Source: Nemertoderma westbladi (taxonomy: Eukaryota; Xenacoelomorpha; Nemertodermatida; Nemertodermatidae). From it: a stretch of DNA of 64,000 nucleotides. The position numbers and the translations under genes were made by a program. The stretch's first letter is position 1, and each line of letters begins with the position of its first letter. The stretch spans positions 1 to 64,000 of the forward strand of contig JAUCBJ010004046.1 of assembly GCA_032718475.1 (NCBI GenBank), written 5' to 3'. A model generated the notes under the pieces. It had not been told where the DNA came from. It did no database searches and was given only the letters and a program-made list of their open reading frames with translations. Positions 1-12,266 of this stretch are shown here, in pieces.

Positions 1-238
1 AAAATTGCAAAAATATTTATAAAAAAAAGTCATAAATAAGTCCTAAATACCAAACATGTTAAAACGAATGATGTGATAACTGCTACTTAATTTAGGGTTG
101 AAACATTGGTTCATGAAACAAGGAAGAGTTTGAGTTCGGTTGGGACGAAACTCGTTAAGATAAACATTATTTAATTACAAAGTTCATATCGTTGATTCAT
201 TTTTCTATAGTTTCATTACAGTGCTGTGATTATTCATT
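1..238. other. Upstream flank of the Flattop-like gene
   Basis: AT-rich DNA with no open reading frame of note. It must hold the promoter and 5' untranslated region of the gene that starts at 239, but I see no convincing core promoter element. Confidence 0.4.
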
Positions 239-1282
239 ATGTCTACGAGTTTTCACGCCGGCCAGTACGAAGACGGCTTCTACTCCCATAGGATACAGAA
301 CTACGAAGTCGCGAAACGTCCAATACCGTTCTCGAGACCTCGAAACGATTACACAAAGCCAATAACCGACAATCGAGGCCATATAAAACACGAGTTCAAA
401 GCTTTTAAGAAGAGTGCTGATGATAGACGAGATATATCTGCCTGGGGTGACTTCAAATGCACCTGGTACTTACCCAATAAAATTCTAGGTTGGTAATTAT
501 CATCTCAGCCAGACTCAAGATTATTTAAATACCTTAAATTTGACGAGGCCTCATAACTCTTGAATTATACTAACTAAAATAACTTTATAATAAATAAGTA
601 AAACTATAGGCCTAAGGGAATATAAATAATGAGTTTTTGTGCAAAATAAACGCAAACACCAAATATTGATTTACTGGGTTCAGAAACGTAATTTAATTTA
701 AATAAATTTAATGTAATTAAATTTAAAGGGGTAATATCTGTAAATAATACATAGGGCAAAAATTATTATTATAAATGCCGATAATATAAAGGCTACTTTA
801 TAGCCTACAAAACAGTTGACTGTGTTTTACTGAATATTTTTAATTAAGTTTTAATATTATTTCTATGTAAATTTTTCTATTGACTCCGTCATACCTGTAT
901 ATTATTTCATATAGGAAATCTCAACCCAGGTAGCTTGACAAGCAGAAATTCTTGGGCGTGCAACAAAATTCTACAGCAACAAGGATCTCCAGTCAACAGA
1001 ACGCATAACAAATCGATTCCGAAAGAGAAAGCAACAACATCAACGACATGGCGAGATGGTGAGTTAAACGCGGATAAAATCTCGAATAAGCTACTGCGTG
1101 CAGCCGGAGCTACAAGCATGGAGAGTACCTCGGAATTCAAAGTACCCCCTAACTCACCTACAACGGCTGGCAACGTTTCACCTATTGTTGACAAAATCGC
1201 AGCTACACCTACTGATGGCCAAACTTCATCTACTGCTGGAAATGTTCCAATTGTTGGCAAAGTTTCACCTTCCGTTGTTTAA
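239..1282 (+). CDS. cfap126: Flattop-like ciliary protein (CFAP126 family), two exons
   Basis: Exon 1 is 239-488 and exon 2 is 915-1282, with an intron of about 426 bp. Flattop is a microtubule and basal-body protein of motile cilia, and that role is taken from the family. The N-terminus has the family pattern: a short Ser/Thr-rich start, a GQYEDGF block, an RGH block at about residues 46-48, then WGDFKCTW and a PNKIL block around 68-83. Exon 2 supplies the LTSR block that follows in the family. The donor GT at 489 splits a Gly codon, and the AG at 913-914 restores the frame. A second AG at 928-929 is also in frame and would drop five residues. The C-terminal half is low-complexity, rich in Thr, Ser, Pro and Val, with a repeated TAGNV-type block. 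The start is the first ATG before the conserved block. Confidence 0.82.
489..914 (+). other. Intron of the Flattop-like gene
   Basis: Begins with GT after an exon ending in CTAG and ends with ATAG. It is AT-rich, as the surrounding noncoding DNA is. Reading through from exon 1 reaches a stop at 494-496, which supports removal by splicing. Confidence 0.7.
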
Positions 1283-1328
1283 TTTGAAGAAATCGAAAGG
1301 TTTCAATTGAAATGAAATGCAATAGACG

Positions 1329-1334
1329 AATAAA
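1329..1334 (+). promoter_or_regulatory. Polyadenylation signal AATAAA
   Basis: A canonical AATAAA lies about 47 bases after the Flattop-like stop codon. This is a plausible 3' end for a short transcript. Confidence 0.55.
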
Positions 1335-3330
1335 TAGTGTATTGTAGGCATTTAATAAGGCATATTGTAAACCTGTAAATTTTTACAACGTATTTAATTT
1401 GTGATTAAAATGCATTAAAATGCTTCAAAACTATTTCTCAGGAAATTAAGCAAATAGGATTCACCGAGAATTGTAAAATTTGAGTTTTTTAATTTTAATT
1501 TTATCTAATACAGAATTTTACGGTGATTTTAATGGTAAAATCGGCATCGCTATACGTCTTTTAGTTTTTGAGATACAGCCATTTAAATATTCCACTAATT
1601 TAATAAAATTATTAGTTAATATAATAACAATATTTAAATAACTCAATATATCTTTAATTCTCAACTATTTTGTAATTATCACTGCAGAAATGGATTCAGC
1701 GTAATTTTTAGACCTTAGAACATGTCTTAATTATCGATTATAACCGATTGATTATTGATTATTGACATAATAAATATTAACCAATAGGAGATGGTTTAGC
1801 GCGAAATTCAAACTCAAATGATTACCTGCATTTTTGTCAAATGCGCTTTTCATGACCTTCGCGCAGCACGTGAGCGGTTCAATCTTGAAAATTATTTGAA
1901 AATTTTGGATTTTCGCGATTGTCAATGTAATTGCATAACTATCTACCATTATAACAAATAATTACATAATTAATATATCGAATCAGCAAAATGCTGTTAC
2001 AATTTCATTATTATCAATAATATCGATACCAACAAACTCCTCAAGTTCTTCCAGATCTGCTAATAAGTTGTATTCAGTTAATAAATGGAATTCCACTTCC
2101 ATAATTTAAGATAGAGTTACAAAACTATAACATAAGCAAACATTAGTAAAACCAAAAACAGATAAAACAGAAGATAAAAACGAATCTGAATTTCCCTCAT
2201 AACAAGATGTTTTTATGATTTAAACGCGTTTTTCTCAAAACTATGAAATATGTCATTAGGTCACTTTCTATTGTGACCGCCACAAATATTAATGATTCCT
2301 CAGATTTTCAAATTGGCAGATATCTTCAGTAAAATGTTAAGATTTAGTTGCGCAATTCTCCAAAAGTTACATATTTAAACTCCGAAATTATTTTAGATAT
2401 TTTTATATATAATTGTTATTTTATACTACTGTGCGCAGAACACATTACAGTAGGTAACAACATTGGCCCGTGTAAGTTAAGTAAATAATGAGATGAAAAA
2501 TTTAGTCTGTGTTTAATTGCAAATTATAATGTGGCCTGAAAATAGTTTGTGAATTTAATTGGATTTTCTTATAACAAAAACGATTAAGATTGTCAATCAT
2601 GCATTAGTATGGCATTAGCTTAATAAATTATTAAATGATATAAAAAAATAATAATAATATTAATAAATTAAAATAGATCAAATGACGTAAATAAATATAT
2701 ATTTTTTTAATTTTTATTACAATTAATTGGTTTAATTTTTATAAAATGAAGATTATAAGCATTCACATAGTACAACAAATCATCAACTAATAAGCAATTA
2801 AAACCATTAAAATATTATGAAGTCAGTCAGTATTAATACTAGATTCAGATTAGTAACTACAGCAACCTGTGAAGTAAGAGAGTAGTCAGCTCGTTGGAAC
2901 AGCACGTTACAACGAGAGAATATGAAACTTCGATAATAACATTTAGGTACAAAATGAACAGCATGACGTGTTACTACCATACAAAAGTTGCAATTATTTT
3001 TGTGTCTGTTTATAACATTTCGATGTCAACATTTACGTTACCGTTGATGTTGTTATTTTGCCGATGACAATCACATGGCTGATGGATATCTTCTTGTCCG
3101 CCCCGTACTGACTGGAATATTCCAGCCATATACATACGTATTCGTAAGGAATAGCTACGCACGGTACAGATGCCAAAGAACAGCAGTAACGCACCAATCA
3201 ACACCATTGTCACTTAAAAGGAAAAAAGTTAAATATATCAACTGTTGTAGAAACACACAACAAGCTATAATCGTATATATTATGTAATACAACACAATAT
3301 GATCATGCTCTCCATAGCGAAAAATATCAA
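1335..3330. other. AT-rich intergenic DNA
   Basis: No coding potential beyond short chance frames, and no clear repeat unit. Many A/T homopolymer stretches. I see nothing I can name here. Confidence 0.5.
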
Positions 3331-3335
3331 CCGAC

Positions 3336-3428
3336 CCTATTGGGGCTCGAACCCGGTACCTAGGTTTCAAACTTCCGGTTATCAGCCGGGTGTGTGTGCT
3401 ACGACAACTGAGCTACCAGGACGGATTA
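3336..3428 (-). mobile_element. tRNA-derived SINE, copy 1 (minus strand)
   Basis: On the minus strand the sequence reads as a tRNA-like head. An A-box-like TAGCTCAGTTG is followed by an anticodon-like CTGATAA loop resembling tRNA-Ile, then a B box GGTTCGAGCCC. The ends pair only weakly as an acceptor stem, so this is a SINE head and not a working tRNA gene. A sister copy in the opposite orientation lies at 3541-3649. Confidence 0.72.
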
Positions 3429-3540
3429 ATAATTTATTCGCTATGGTGTGGGCAATCATATTTTGGGCTTTAACTAACCACTCAAAAAAAAGTACCACTT
3501 TATTCCCGTGCTCTGCCAGTAATAGCAATAATAAATTCTT

Positions 3541-3649
3541 CATGCGTCCTGGTAGCTCAATTTTTTTAGGACACACACACCCATCTGATGATAACCGGAA
3601 ATTTGAAACCTTGGTACCGGGTTCTCGAGCCCCAATAGGGTTGGCTCCT
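3541..3649 (+). mobile_element. tRNA-derived SINE, copy 2 (plus strand)
   Basis: It shows the same order of blocks as the copy at 3336-3428: CGTCCTGGTAGCTCA, a run of ACACACACCC, GATAACCGG, TTTGAAACC, TACCGGGTT and GAGCCCCAATAGGG. One extra base interrupts the B box, so it is decayed. Its right edge directly abuts the interior of a LINE copy at 3650. Together with copy 1 it forms an inverted pair around a spacer of about 110 bp. Confidence 0.72.
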
Positions 3650-4016
3650 CAGCTCATTAGAACATGCTGCTTCTAGTGTTGGTCTTTTTATTAACTCCAG
3701 AAAGACCAAAATTTTGACAGTTAACTTTGAAAGTCCTCAGCAAGTCTCTGATCGGATGAGCATAAGCTCAAAAGATGGTATGCTTGAGCATGTGGATGAC
3801 TTCTGTTACCTGGGATCATGGATCCGGAAGTCAGATGAGGACCTTCGAATACGTAATGGAAAGGCATGGGCAGCCTTGAATAGGCTTTCCAGGATTTGGA
3901 AGTCACCGAGAATTAATCGGAAACTCAAGGTCCGGTTATTTAGAGCAGCAGTAGTTCCAGTACTCCTCTATGGGAGTCCATGCTGGGCTCTAACTGCTGA
4001 GGACACGCTAGAACAA
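3650..4016 (+). pseudogene. LINE-A reverse transcriptase fragment
   Basis: Translates to the thumb and C-terminal part of a non-LTR reverse transcriptase. It has a YLGSWI block, then an AWAALNRL...IWKSPRI block and a VPVLLYGSPCWALT block. It is nearly identical at DNA level to 10141-10500, so both belong to one family (LINE-A here). The 5' part is missing, and after about 4016 the sequence changes to unrelated AT-rich DNA. It is a truncated, dead copy. Confidence 0.8.
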
Positions 4017-4485
4017 AAGATTGTAGACAGCGATTTTGTATATAAAATCCACCTTCCCCAGGAATATAATCTTTAAGTGTTTGCACTCGCCAAAATTTTT
4101 TACAAATCTTAATGAGATCGCATGATATTTTAATAATAATTTTTAATATTAAATTATATATAATTTAATTAATATTTTTTTTACATAATATAATTTGTCA
4201 TATTTTAATAAATTATTTAATTTTAATAAAATTAATTCATATTGACATAAAATATAAACAATTTCTAGCAAATTTAGAATGCTATAGGAATTTCTATATA
4301 ATATGATATCTGGAGCATTATAACCATTCAAATGGTGTGAGTTTGTAGAATAAAAACAAATAATAAATTATATGATTTACTAAGGAGAATTACTTAAAAT
4401 TGAGTACTGAAAAATAAAATTGATTAGGCCTACATATAATCAATAATTTCATCAAAATATTTTCAAATCTATCAAAATAGATTTA
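4017..4485. other. AT-rich intergenic DNA
   Basis: Very AT-rich, with long TTTTAATATT-type runs. No gene or named element is visible. Confidence 0.5.
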
Positions 4486-5165
4486 TACCATAGATGTACT
4501 GGCATATAAGTCGCCCGTGACACAATAGATGTACAGGCATAATCGAGGTAATGACATAATATACCAACTGACACATCTTCGTAGTGACACTATAGACTCA
4601 TTTTACATGAAAGACGTACGACGTAATGGACCGACTGATACAATTTACCTATTGGTAATAGTCGTACTGGGGCAATATACATACATACAATCTGACACAC
4701 TAGACACACTGACACAATATGTGTATTTACACAAGAGACACACTACAACAGTACCTAAACGTACTGACACAATGCGTTTATGCGCAATGGACGTTGATAA
4801 TAGTCGACAATTGTTGACAATTGTTGACAATAGTTGACAATAGTTGACAATTGTTGACAATTGTTGACAATTGTTGACAATTGTTCACAATTGTTGACAA
4901 TTGTTGACAATTGTTGGCAATTGTTGACAATTGTTGACAATTGTTGACAATTGTTGACAATTGTTGATAATTGTTGACAATTGTTGGCAATTGTTGACAA
5001 TTGTTGACAATAGTTGACAATTGTTGACAATAGAGCAATTAATAGACAAACTGACACTGCAGAAGTACTAACACGACACAATATACTTACTCCCACAATA
5101 TATAAGTACTGGCACAACATTATTTGTAGTGACACAACAATACATACTGTAGGTGTAGGTAAGGT
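4486..5165. repeat. Degenerate repeat field around a 10-bp array
   Basis: Both sides of the 10-bp array at 4801-5032 consist of decayed copies of a phrase close to GTACTGACACAATATAC with variable spacing. The apparent minus-strand reading frames here come from the repeat and are not a gene. Confidence 0.55.
4801..5032. repeat. 10-bp tandem array, unit TTGTTGACAA
   Basis: About 23 near-perfect units. Each unit has short inverted arms, TTGT and ACAA, around a TG. The junctions create repeated CAATTG sites. A few units carry a single change, such as TAG for TTG. Confidence 0.9.
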
Positions 5166-6528
5166 CCACGCACCTGTAACTCCTATTTGCCGATTTTCAA
5201 TAGTAGGGAATTGAGTTGTTGGTGATACATCAATAACTGACGCTGTTGTTGATGGTGTGGTTTTCTCCCACACAACATTGGAAACTAAAATGTGAGATTT
5301 CATTATTACGTTTTATTACTGACTAGTTTGTCGAAAATAATGAAAATTCAATCGAAATGTAATTACGATATAACGTATATTATAATGCAGTTATGTCATA
5401 TTTATAATGAAAAGAAAATTTAGATTATGTAAAGCAATCAATTTTTCTTCCAAAGTCGAATTTCCTAAGAATTTCATGAATAATTATTGACTTACATTTG
5501 CTGCACCACTCTTATACATGTAGTATTTTAGAGCCCCATCTGAGATTCATGATAAAATCATTCAAGCGCTGCTCGAGGCCAGTAATACACTGCTGCTCGT
5601 TTTGATTTAAAACTAAATTTACTTTGCTGTTATTATTTTCAACTCAATTGTACCACTTACCGCCTCTATAAAATTAATTGAGAGTTTATTTAGAAATAGT
5701 TCAAAATTTCCTCTAATTAAGGGACAGCGGGGGGGGGGGGGAGGGCTTAATCCCTACACCTAACTTCGTGTTTTAGGTCAATATCACTGTTATGTGGCGT
5801 TGAGCCAACGTGGGGAAAGCCAAAAAGCAACAAAAATTGAAATTTTAAATTTTTGTGTCTTTTTCTTTTGACTACTAGTCCCTTAATATTTATCCAATTT
5901 TTTTAAACCAACTTTTTGGACTCAGCACCTTCGAATCTACAAAAGTTATAAACAGTCAAAAAAGTGCTGGATAGTTTTTCAAGATATTCAAAAAACCTTT
6001 CAAACGAGCTATAAATTATCGAAGTTGGGTGAAAAAACTGCGGTTGAAGTAGTGGATAATGGAAATATCGTGAAATGTAATTCCAAGATAATTTGCTTTA
6101 AATTTCGAACCTTCCCGATCATACCTGGCCGTCTGTTATTCGGTCAGTAATGTTTGACACTATGGATTCATATCAACTCACTAAAATTTACAATATGGGG
6201 GTTTTCGGGTTCGGTGATTTAATTTCTGATGTCAGTTTTAATGTTTAGTGGCATCTAATATGTCTGTCTGACAGTTTGTCTGTCTGTCTTCTACATTCTG
6301 ACGGACAAACTGATAGACGGAAATACAGCGATAACTCGAGAACTAATCTCACCAAACCATATTAAGATTTTAACTCCCCATTAAATTCTGCATCAGAAGA
6401 AATAAAAACCAAAAAATGTGAAAATTTTACCCGAGGAGGGGGTAACACCCCCCCCCCCCCCCCCCCCCCCTTAAAACTTATTCAATCTTCGCTAAATTCG
6501 TATATAAATCCGTTTTTTCATAGTTTTT
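5166..6528. other. Intergenic DNA with G13 and C23 runs
   Basis: No gene seen. It carries 13 G at 5729-5741 and 23 C at 6448-6470, which are complementary to each other. A quasi-palindrome at about 6260-6320 is made of CTGTC and GACAG type words around a CAGTTTGTC block. Its word content suggests decayed transposon DNA, but I cannot assign a family. Confidence 0.5.
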
Positions 6529-6535
6529 ATAAAAT

Positions 6536-6640
6536 AGAGTTATTATTATTTAGAGTTATTGTTATTTAGATTTATTGTTATTTAGAGATATTGTTATTTA
6601 GAATTACTGTTATTTAGAGTTATTGTTATTATTGAATTGA
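6536..6640. repeat. 16-bp tandem repeat
   Basis: About six units close to TTATTGTTATTTAGAG, with point changes. Confidence 0.75.
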
Positions 6641-8240
6641 TTAATTATTGAATTAATGTTATTAAATAAGAGCCGGGGAGGTCGGATCCATGAATGCTGG
6701 CGCCATCCCCGAACTCGACACCCCTCCAGGGTCGAGATCCACCAAGAATGCAGAGCGAGTTCGAAAAGAGTATCACAAACTGTAAGAGTCTACCCACTTC
6801 GCCCAGCACTACTGTCGCATACATACCAGGACCGCATCACTTCACACCTGGTAACTAGGGTTTCTGCAAGGTGGTGAATTAACATCTCTGTCTCCTTCCA
6901 CCTGACTGACCCTGTCGGTGGTGCCGATAAGACTTGTGAATGATATTCTATGTGGCTCGCAAATCGCCGCATAATGGGTTTTCTTTACTCTCACGCACTA
7001 CTGTTGTGTATCGGGGAGCGTCGATATAAATTATCGCTACATAAAATGACCTTCACTCTGGTTAACCCAGATCCCTCTCGGCAGGATTTCAACAAGGACT
7101 CCTCCAACTGAATGGCCATTGATACCCAGTGGAGAGGGTCAACTCACAACCATAACAAATCATAACCAGGGGTTTCATGATATTACGATGGTACAATTTG
7201 CGTAATTTTTACAACTGTAGGCCCGTACTTAATTATTTGATATACTGCAGTTTTTAGGTTTATGTACTTAATTTAGTGTGCTCTACGAGTTCTACCGTAA
7301 GTCACTAAATATATATACAAGAATACAAGAATACATGGGCTGTATAAATGGGGCCCCAGAACCCTCATAATTTGATGGCAGCCTGGGTGGTGTTAGGTCG
7401 TACCTCAGTGTGAGAGCGTGGTTGTCCGTAGATGTTCAGTAGATGCATTGTGGCATGCCCTTTTCAATAAGGATGCATTTCGGCATCCTATCGGCATTCA
7501 GGTCAGGTCAGGTATTCTAGGTCATTGATCAAGAAAACTTGCCACCTCCATGCAGTATAAAGGAGGTGCAACCTGTAACTGCATAGACCCTCTTACTAGG
7601 GCAAATCTGGTCATGTACACTATAGGACCCCCTTCGTTCTGGCTGGGATAAGGACGCCCTTGGTCCTGGATTAAAGACCCATATACTTGGCTGCAGGGGT
7701 ATATGGCCTGGCCAGGCAGATGGTGATCTACCAATGGCTGGTCAGGAGTAGAGTGTTCTCATGTCCACTCTGAGTGCACTTCACTGCGACCTGCACCTGG
7801 CAGCAGGGGTACAGGGCATGACCCAGCAGATGAGCTGCACAGCCAATGGTGGGTTATGTGCGCCAGAGTAGATATGGGTGATGGGCTTCATATATGACTC
7901 CACTGCGACACCCACCCTGTGGAATGGCAAACCAGGGTTTAGTATTTGCCCCGAGAGCTGACTCGGCAAAAAAGCACCCCCCAACCCCCACTATGGATTA
8001 CATTAGTAATGCGGAGGCCCAGCCACTAGAGGCCAGTGGAATGACTGGACACAATCGGCCTCACAAGCGTCAGTTATCTCCTGACCGGCTGCCTGTCTCA
8101 CCCCCTACTGGAGAGAGAGCGGCAAACAATTCTTTGAGTCCCTTTCCTGGTGACCTTTCTGGCCCAAAACCTGGGTCATCAGGGAGGCCAGATTGTTAGG
8201 GGGAGAGGGTTTCTGGAGTTGGAGGCTACTCTCATGTTCC
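6641..8240 (+). other. GC-richer DNA, possibly the 5' region of the LINE-A copy
   Basis: Base composition rises sharply compared with the flanks, and internally repeated phrases occur, such as GGCAGCAGGGGTA and CTGCAGGGGTATATGG. Open frames reach only about 100 codons (7894-8199), with a Pro/Ser-rich product I do not recognise. The position just before the endonuclease of LINE-A suggests a 5' untranslated region or remnant first ORF. Confidence 0.4.
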
Positions 8241-8241
8241 A

Positions 8242-10905
8242 CCCCGACCAACAAAGCCATTGGTGAATCTGAGGCAAGTCACTAGACTAGCCTCAGTAAA
8301 CGCCCTAACACTCGGGTCCCCAATGCGACAAGGTGAGCTGACTGCCTTGGCAGATAAGCTTTCTCTTAGTGCAGTGGGTGTTCAAGAGCACCGAATGCAG
8401 ACTGGACAGACTGATGAGGTTCTGATTAAGGACATGGGGGCGGTTGGCGACTCGCCCTCGCTTCAGCAGATGATAGTGGCAATGGTGGAATTGGTCTATT
8501 GATGAATCCAACTGCACATGCAGCATTTTACAAAATAGGCCAAATCTCTAACCGCATGTTCTGGAAGACTGGCTAAGACGTTTCCTAAAAAGGTGGTTCT
8601 GATTGTGTGCTACTCTCCAACTAGTGTTGCCCCTGTAGAGGAGGTGGAAAATTTCTACCAGAATTTACAAGCAGCTACTGATGGAGTGGATCAGCATGCA
8701 TTCTTAACATTCCTGGGAGACTTTAATGCAAGTCTGCATCAATCACCTACATCGCCCTGGGTCTATAGCAATAGTGTTAACCGAAATTCCGTCCATCTTC
8801 AGGATTTTATCTCTGGAAATGAATTGTTTTCGGCTGGAACCGGCAGTTCAAGAAGCGAACTGGAAAGCTATAGACTCATAGTGGACACAGTGGTCACAAG
8901 TCCCAGATAGACCATATCCTGTTTCGTAGGAAATACAGGAGCTCTATACAAGACTGTAATGAATTTACACTACGACCCTTCTCCAGTGATCACCGCCTTA
9001 TTGTGGCCAAGGTAAGACTTAGTCTGCGAGATAGCAGAACAACGAAATCTGCCTTGCGGCGGCATGACTGGTCCTCTCTGTTGCAACAGCCAAGTGTGAG
9101 ATCCAGCTTCACACTACAGCTGAGCAACAGGTATGAGGTTCTTGCCTCTGAGGCGGCAGATCACTGTGATGGCTATACTGCCTTCACGGAGGCAGTTAAG
9201 TTAGCAGCTGCAGAAACAGCTCCTGTATACCCTCGAAACAGGAAACGGGCCCCCTGGACTGACAACAAAATTGAGAAGTGCCGAAATGACCTCTACAAGG
9301 CGCAGAAAGAGTCCCGACTCAAACAGACTACAGCGGCCAAGAATGCAGTTAAGGCTGCATCTAGGTCCCTGAACAGGCAGTACTCTGTTAATTTACAGGA
9401 GCTAATAAACCAACAGGTTGATGCCATCAATGATGCTGACGACAGCAGGCAATCATCCCAGGCATGGAGATCGATCAACTTGCTTGCTGGTCGAAAACGC
9501 CAACCAACCACCAAGGTTAAGGCTGAATCACCAGCCGATCGCCTCAATGGTTGGAAGGCCCACTTTGAAAAGCTCCTCAATAATGACAGAGTATTGCCTG
9601 ATAACTTTATAGAAGTAAAAGTGTCTGAGTCTGTACTCCCAGATATTCCCATTGGTGATATCTGGTCGTGGGACCATGGATCCCATTTTGGCACTTAGAA
9701 GGATAATTGAAGAGTTATCAAAAAAGAAAGATAGGCATCTGGCTGTCATCTTTGTTGACTTCTTCAAGGCCTTTGATTCAGTCTCTCGCTCACGTATGTT
9801 CAGCATACTTTCATTATATGGGATTCCTGATGAAATTATTGCAGCAATCAGATCAGTATACGATAGTTCGACAACATTTGTGTCTACTGTTGACGGTGAC
9901 ACAGAACCATTTGAAGTGTTATGGGGCGTCCTCCAGGGAGACACACTTGCACCATTCTTGTTCATAATTGTTGTTGACTATGTTCTACGCATGTCCTTAG
10001 ATCATCATAATGATGATGGGGTGATGATAACTCCACCTACTGGCTCCAGAAGTCGAGGAAATCCTGCCAAGTACCTAACTGATCTAGACTTTGCTGATGA
10101 CTTAGGAATACTCTCAGAATCACTAGAGGGATCCCAACGGCTCCTCAGCTCATTTGAACATGCTGCTTCTAGTGTTGGTCTTTTTATTAACTCCAGAAAG
10201 ACCAAAATTTTGACAGTTAACTTTGAAAGTCCTCAGCAAGTCTCTGATCGGATGAGCATAAGCTCAAAAGATGGTATGCTTGAGCATGTGGATGACTTCT
10301 GTTACCTGGGATAATGGATCCGGAAGTCAGGTGAGGACATTCGAATAAGTAAGGGAAAGGCATGGGCAGCCTCCAGGCATGGAGATCTTTCCAGGATTTG
10401 GAAGTCACCGAGAATTAATCGGAATCTTAAGGTCCGATTATTTAGAGCAGCAGTAGTTCCAGTACTCCTCTATGGGAGTCCATGCTGGGCTCTAACTGCA
10501 CCAAATCTCTGGATGGCACATTCACAAAAATGCTACGCCGGGTTCATTGTGTCAAGTACAATGCACACATCTCCAACCAGACACTATATAACATTGGAGG
10601 TGTCTCATTGGTTCCCCCAAGCTTGAAACTAGAACAAAATCGCCTCCGCTTTGCAGGACATTGCTTTCGCCGTGAGGACCAGCCAGTGCAAAATCTTGTA
10701 CTTTGGCAGCTTCATGGAGTGAATAAGCATGGTGGAAAGCCCATGACTTTCTTGAGACGCATCTTAAAGAATACTGGCCTTGAAGATGCGGATGATCTAG
10801 CAAATGTCATGGGTGATAGGGAGATGTGGCGGTGCAATTTTGTCGATAAGCCGGCACAGCATTCTTAAAAAAGCAGCTGCAATGCAGCATGCCGATCCTA
10901 GTAGT
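8242..10905 (+). pseudogene. LINE-A non-LTR retrotransposon, broken near-complete copy
   Basis: Frames in order give an APE-type endonuclease start (NALTLGSP...VGVQEHR, 8260-8502) and more endonuclease (CYSPTS, LGDFNA, 8593-8910). A linker follows at 9003-9650. Then comes reverse transcriptase (FVDFFKAFDS, GVLQGDTLAP and the catalytic FADD at about 10093-10104) and a C-terminal domain ending at 10868. Stops and frameshifts separate the pieces. Near 9655 the N-terminal palm, present in the copy at 13943-14407, is deleted, and the sequence jumps to the RGTMDPILALRR block. The C-terminal VMGDREMW pattern resembles RTE/BovB-type elements, so an RTE-like clade is my best guess. The 3' end carries a short TAG-repeat tail near 10895. 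The copy is not functional. Confidence 0.85.
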
Positions 10906-11695
10906 AGTATTAGAGGATACCGAATGACGATTCCACCACGGCACGCTGGAAGGAGTACCCGGTCGAGCTAATGGGGATGCCAAATAGCACCAGTATTTAT
11001 ATCTTTCAACGAGGACATTGTAGATCGTCACCAAATCCACATCAGTGGACGTGCACTGTGTTGACCATATGGAGCAGATAGTCCCACTCCGCTTAGAAGC
11101 AGCAGGGCATAATAAGGATGAGGCTACTTCTTGGATAAATCAGCTAAGTGCTCAATGCTGTGTCCCCATCCCACCACTTTACTCGTCACAAACTCGTTGC
11201 AACCCTCATTTTCAACAATATACCCCCAAGAAGCGATGACCTGAGACAATCTAGACCCCAGTTAAACCTTTTATACCTCGTGAGCCTGTTCGATAAAGTC
11301 AGGCTGTACCACTAAGTAGGATTTGGTGGGTTAATGATTGTAGCCAATTTGGGGTCCGTTTTACCATCAGCATAACCCACCATGATTTTACTGCTTAAAG
11401 GTGGACAACAGACCCAGAATAGTCCACGTACCAGTACTGGAGCTGTGTATGCCTACCAACACTGCTTTTGATGTTCGATACATAGATGGGTTGAAGGAAC
11501 ATTCAGTGGGTCTGTCAATAATGTGGTCGTGATGTCTACTTGAAACAGCAGTGACTCAGTTGTAACGGTTTGTGGTCACATGAGAAGGTATTAATAAAGG
11601 TACTGCATTGCCGATTTCGCAAAACCATTTCGAATTTCGCAGATCAGTGACAATGTCCCGCAGACGTAGATGAACATAGCACCTGAATCTCCCTG
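10906..11695. other. Unassigned DNA between LINE-A copies
   Basis: Moderate GC and no long frame. The left part may be 3' flank of the preceding LINE copy. I recognise nothing else. Confidence 0.4.
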
Positions 11696-12266
11696 GATAT
11701 AGCCCTCCTTACTCCTATTGTTGATTATGTTCTACGCATGTCCTTAGAACATCCTAATAAAGATGGAAGATGGGGGTGCGTGATGGTAACACCCCCTACT
11801 GGCACAAGAAGTAGAGGAAATCCAGCTAAGTACCTTACTGATCTAGACTTTGAGGATGATTTAGGGGCACTGTCATCATCACTAGAAGGAGCCCAAAGGC
11901 TCCTCTGCCAATTGGAGCAGGTTGCTTCTAGTGTTGGTCTTTTTGTAAATTCCACGAAGACCAAAATCATCACAGTCAACCTAGACAGCCCTCAAGAAAT
12001 GTGTGATCGTAAAGGAATAAGCTCTAAGGATGGGCTTGAGCACGTAAATGACTTCTGGTACTTGGGATCATGGATCAGAAATTGGACCAATTTGAACAGA
12101 CCTTTGGATACGTAAGTGGAAGGCATGGGTAGCAGCGTTAAATAGTCTGTCCAGGATTTGGAAGTCCCTTGGAATAAAACGGAACCTTAAGGTTCGATTC
12201 TTTATGGCTGTTGTAGTACCAGTACTTTTATACGGGAGTCCATGCTGGACTCTAACTGAAGAGGAT

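Noticed and set aside
3336-3428. Functional tRNA-Ile gene
   Set aside because: The acceptor and anticodon stems pair poorly, and a decayed sister copy nearby shows it is a SINE head.
7894-8199. Independent host gene of 101 codons
   Set aside because: It lies just upstream of the LINE-A endonuclease in repeat-like DNA and has no recognisable domain. It is more likely a LINE 5' remnant.
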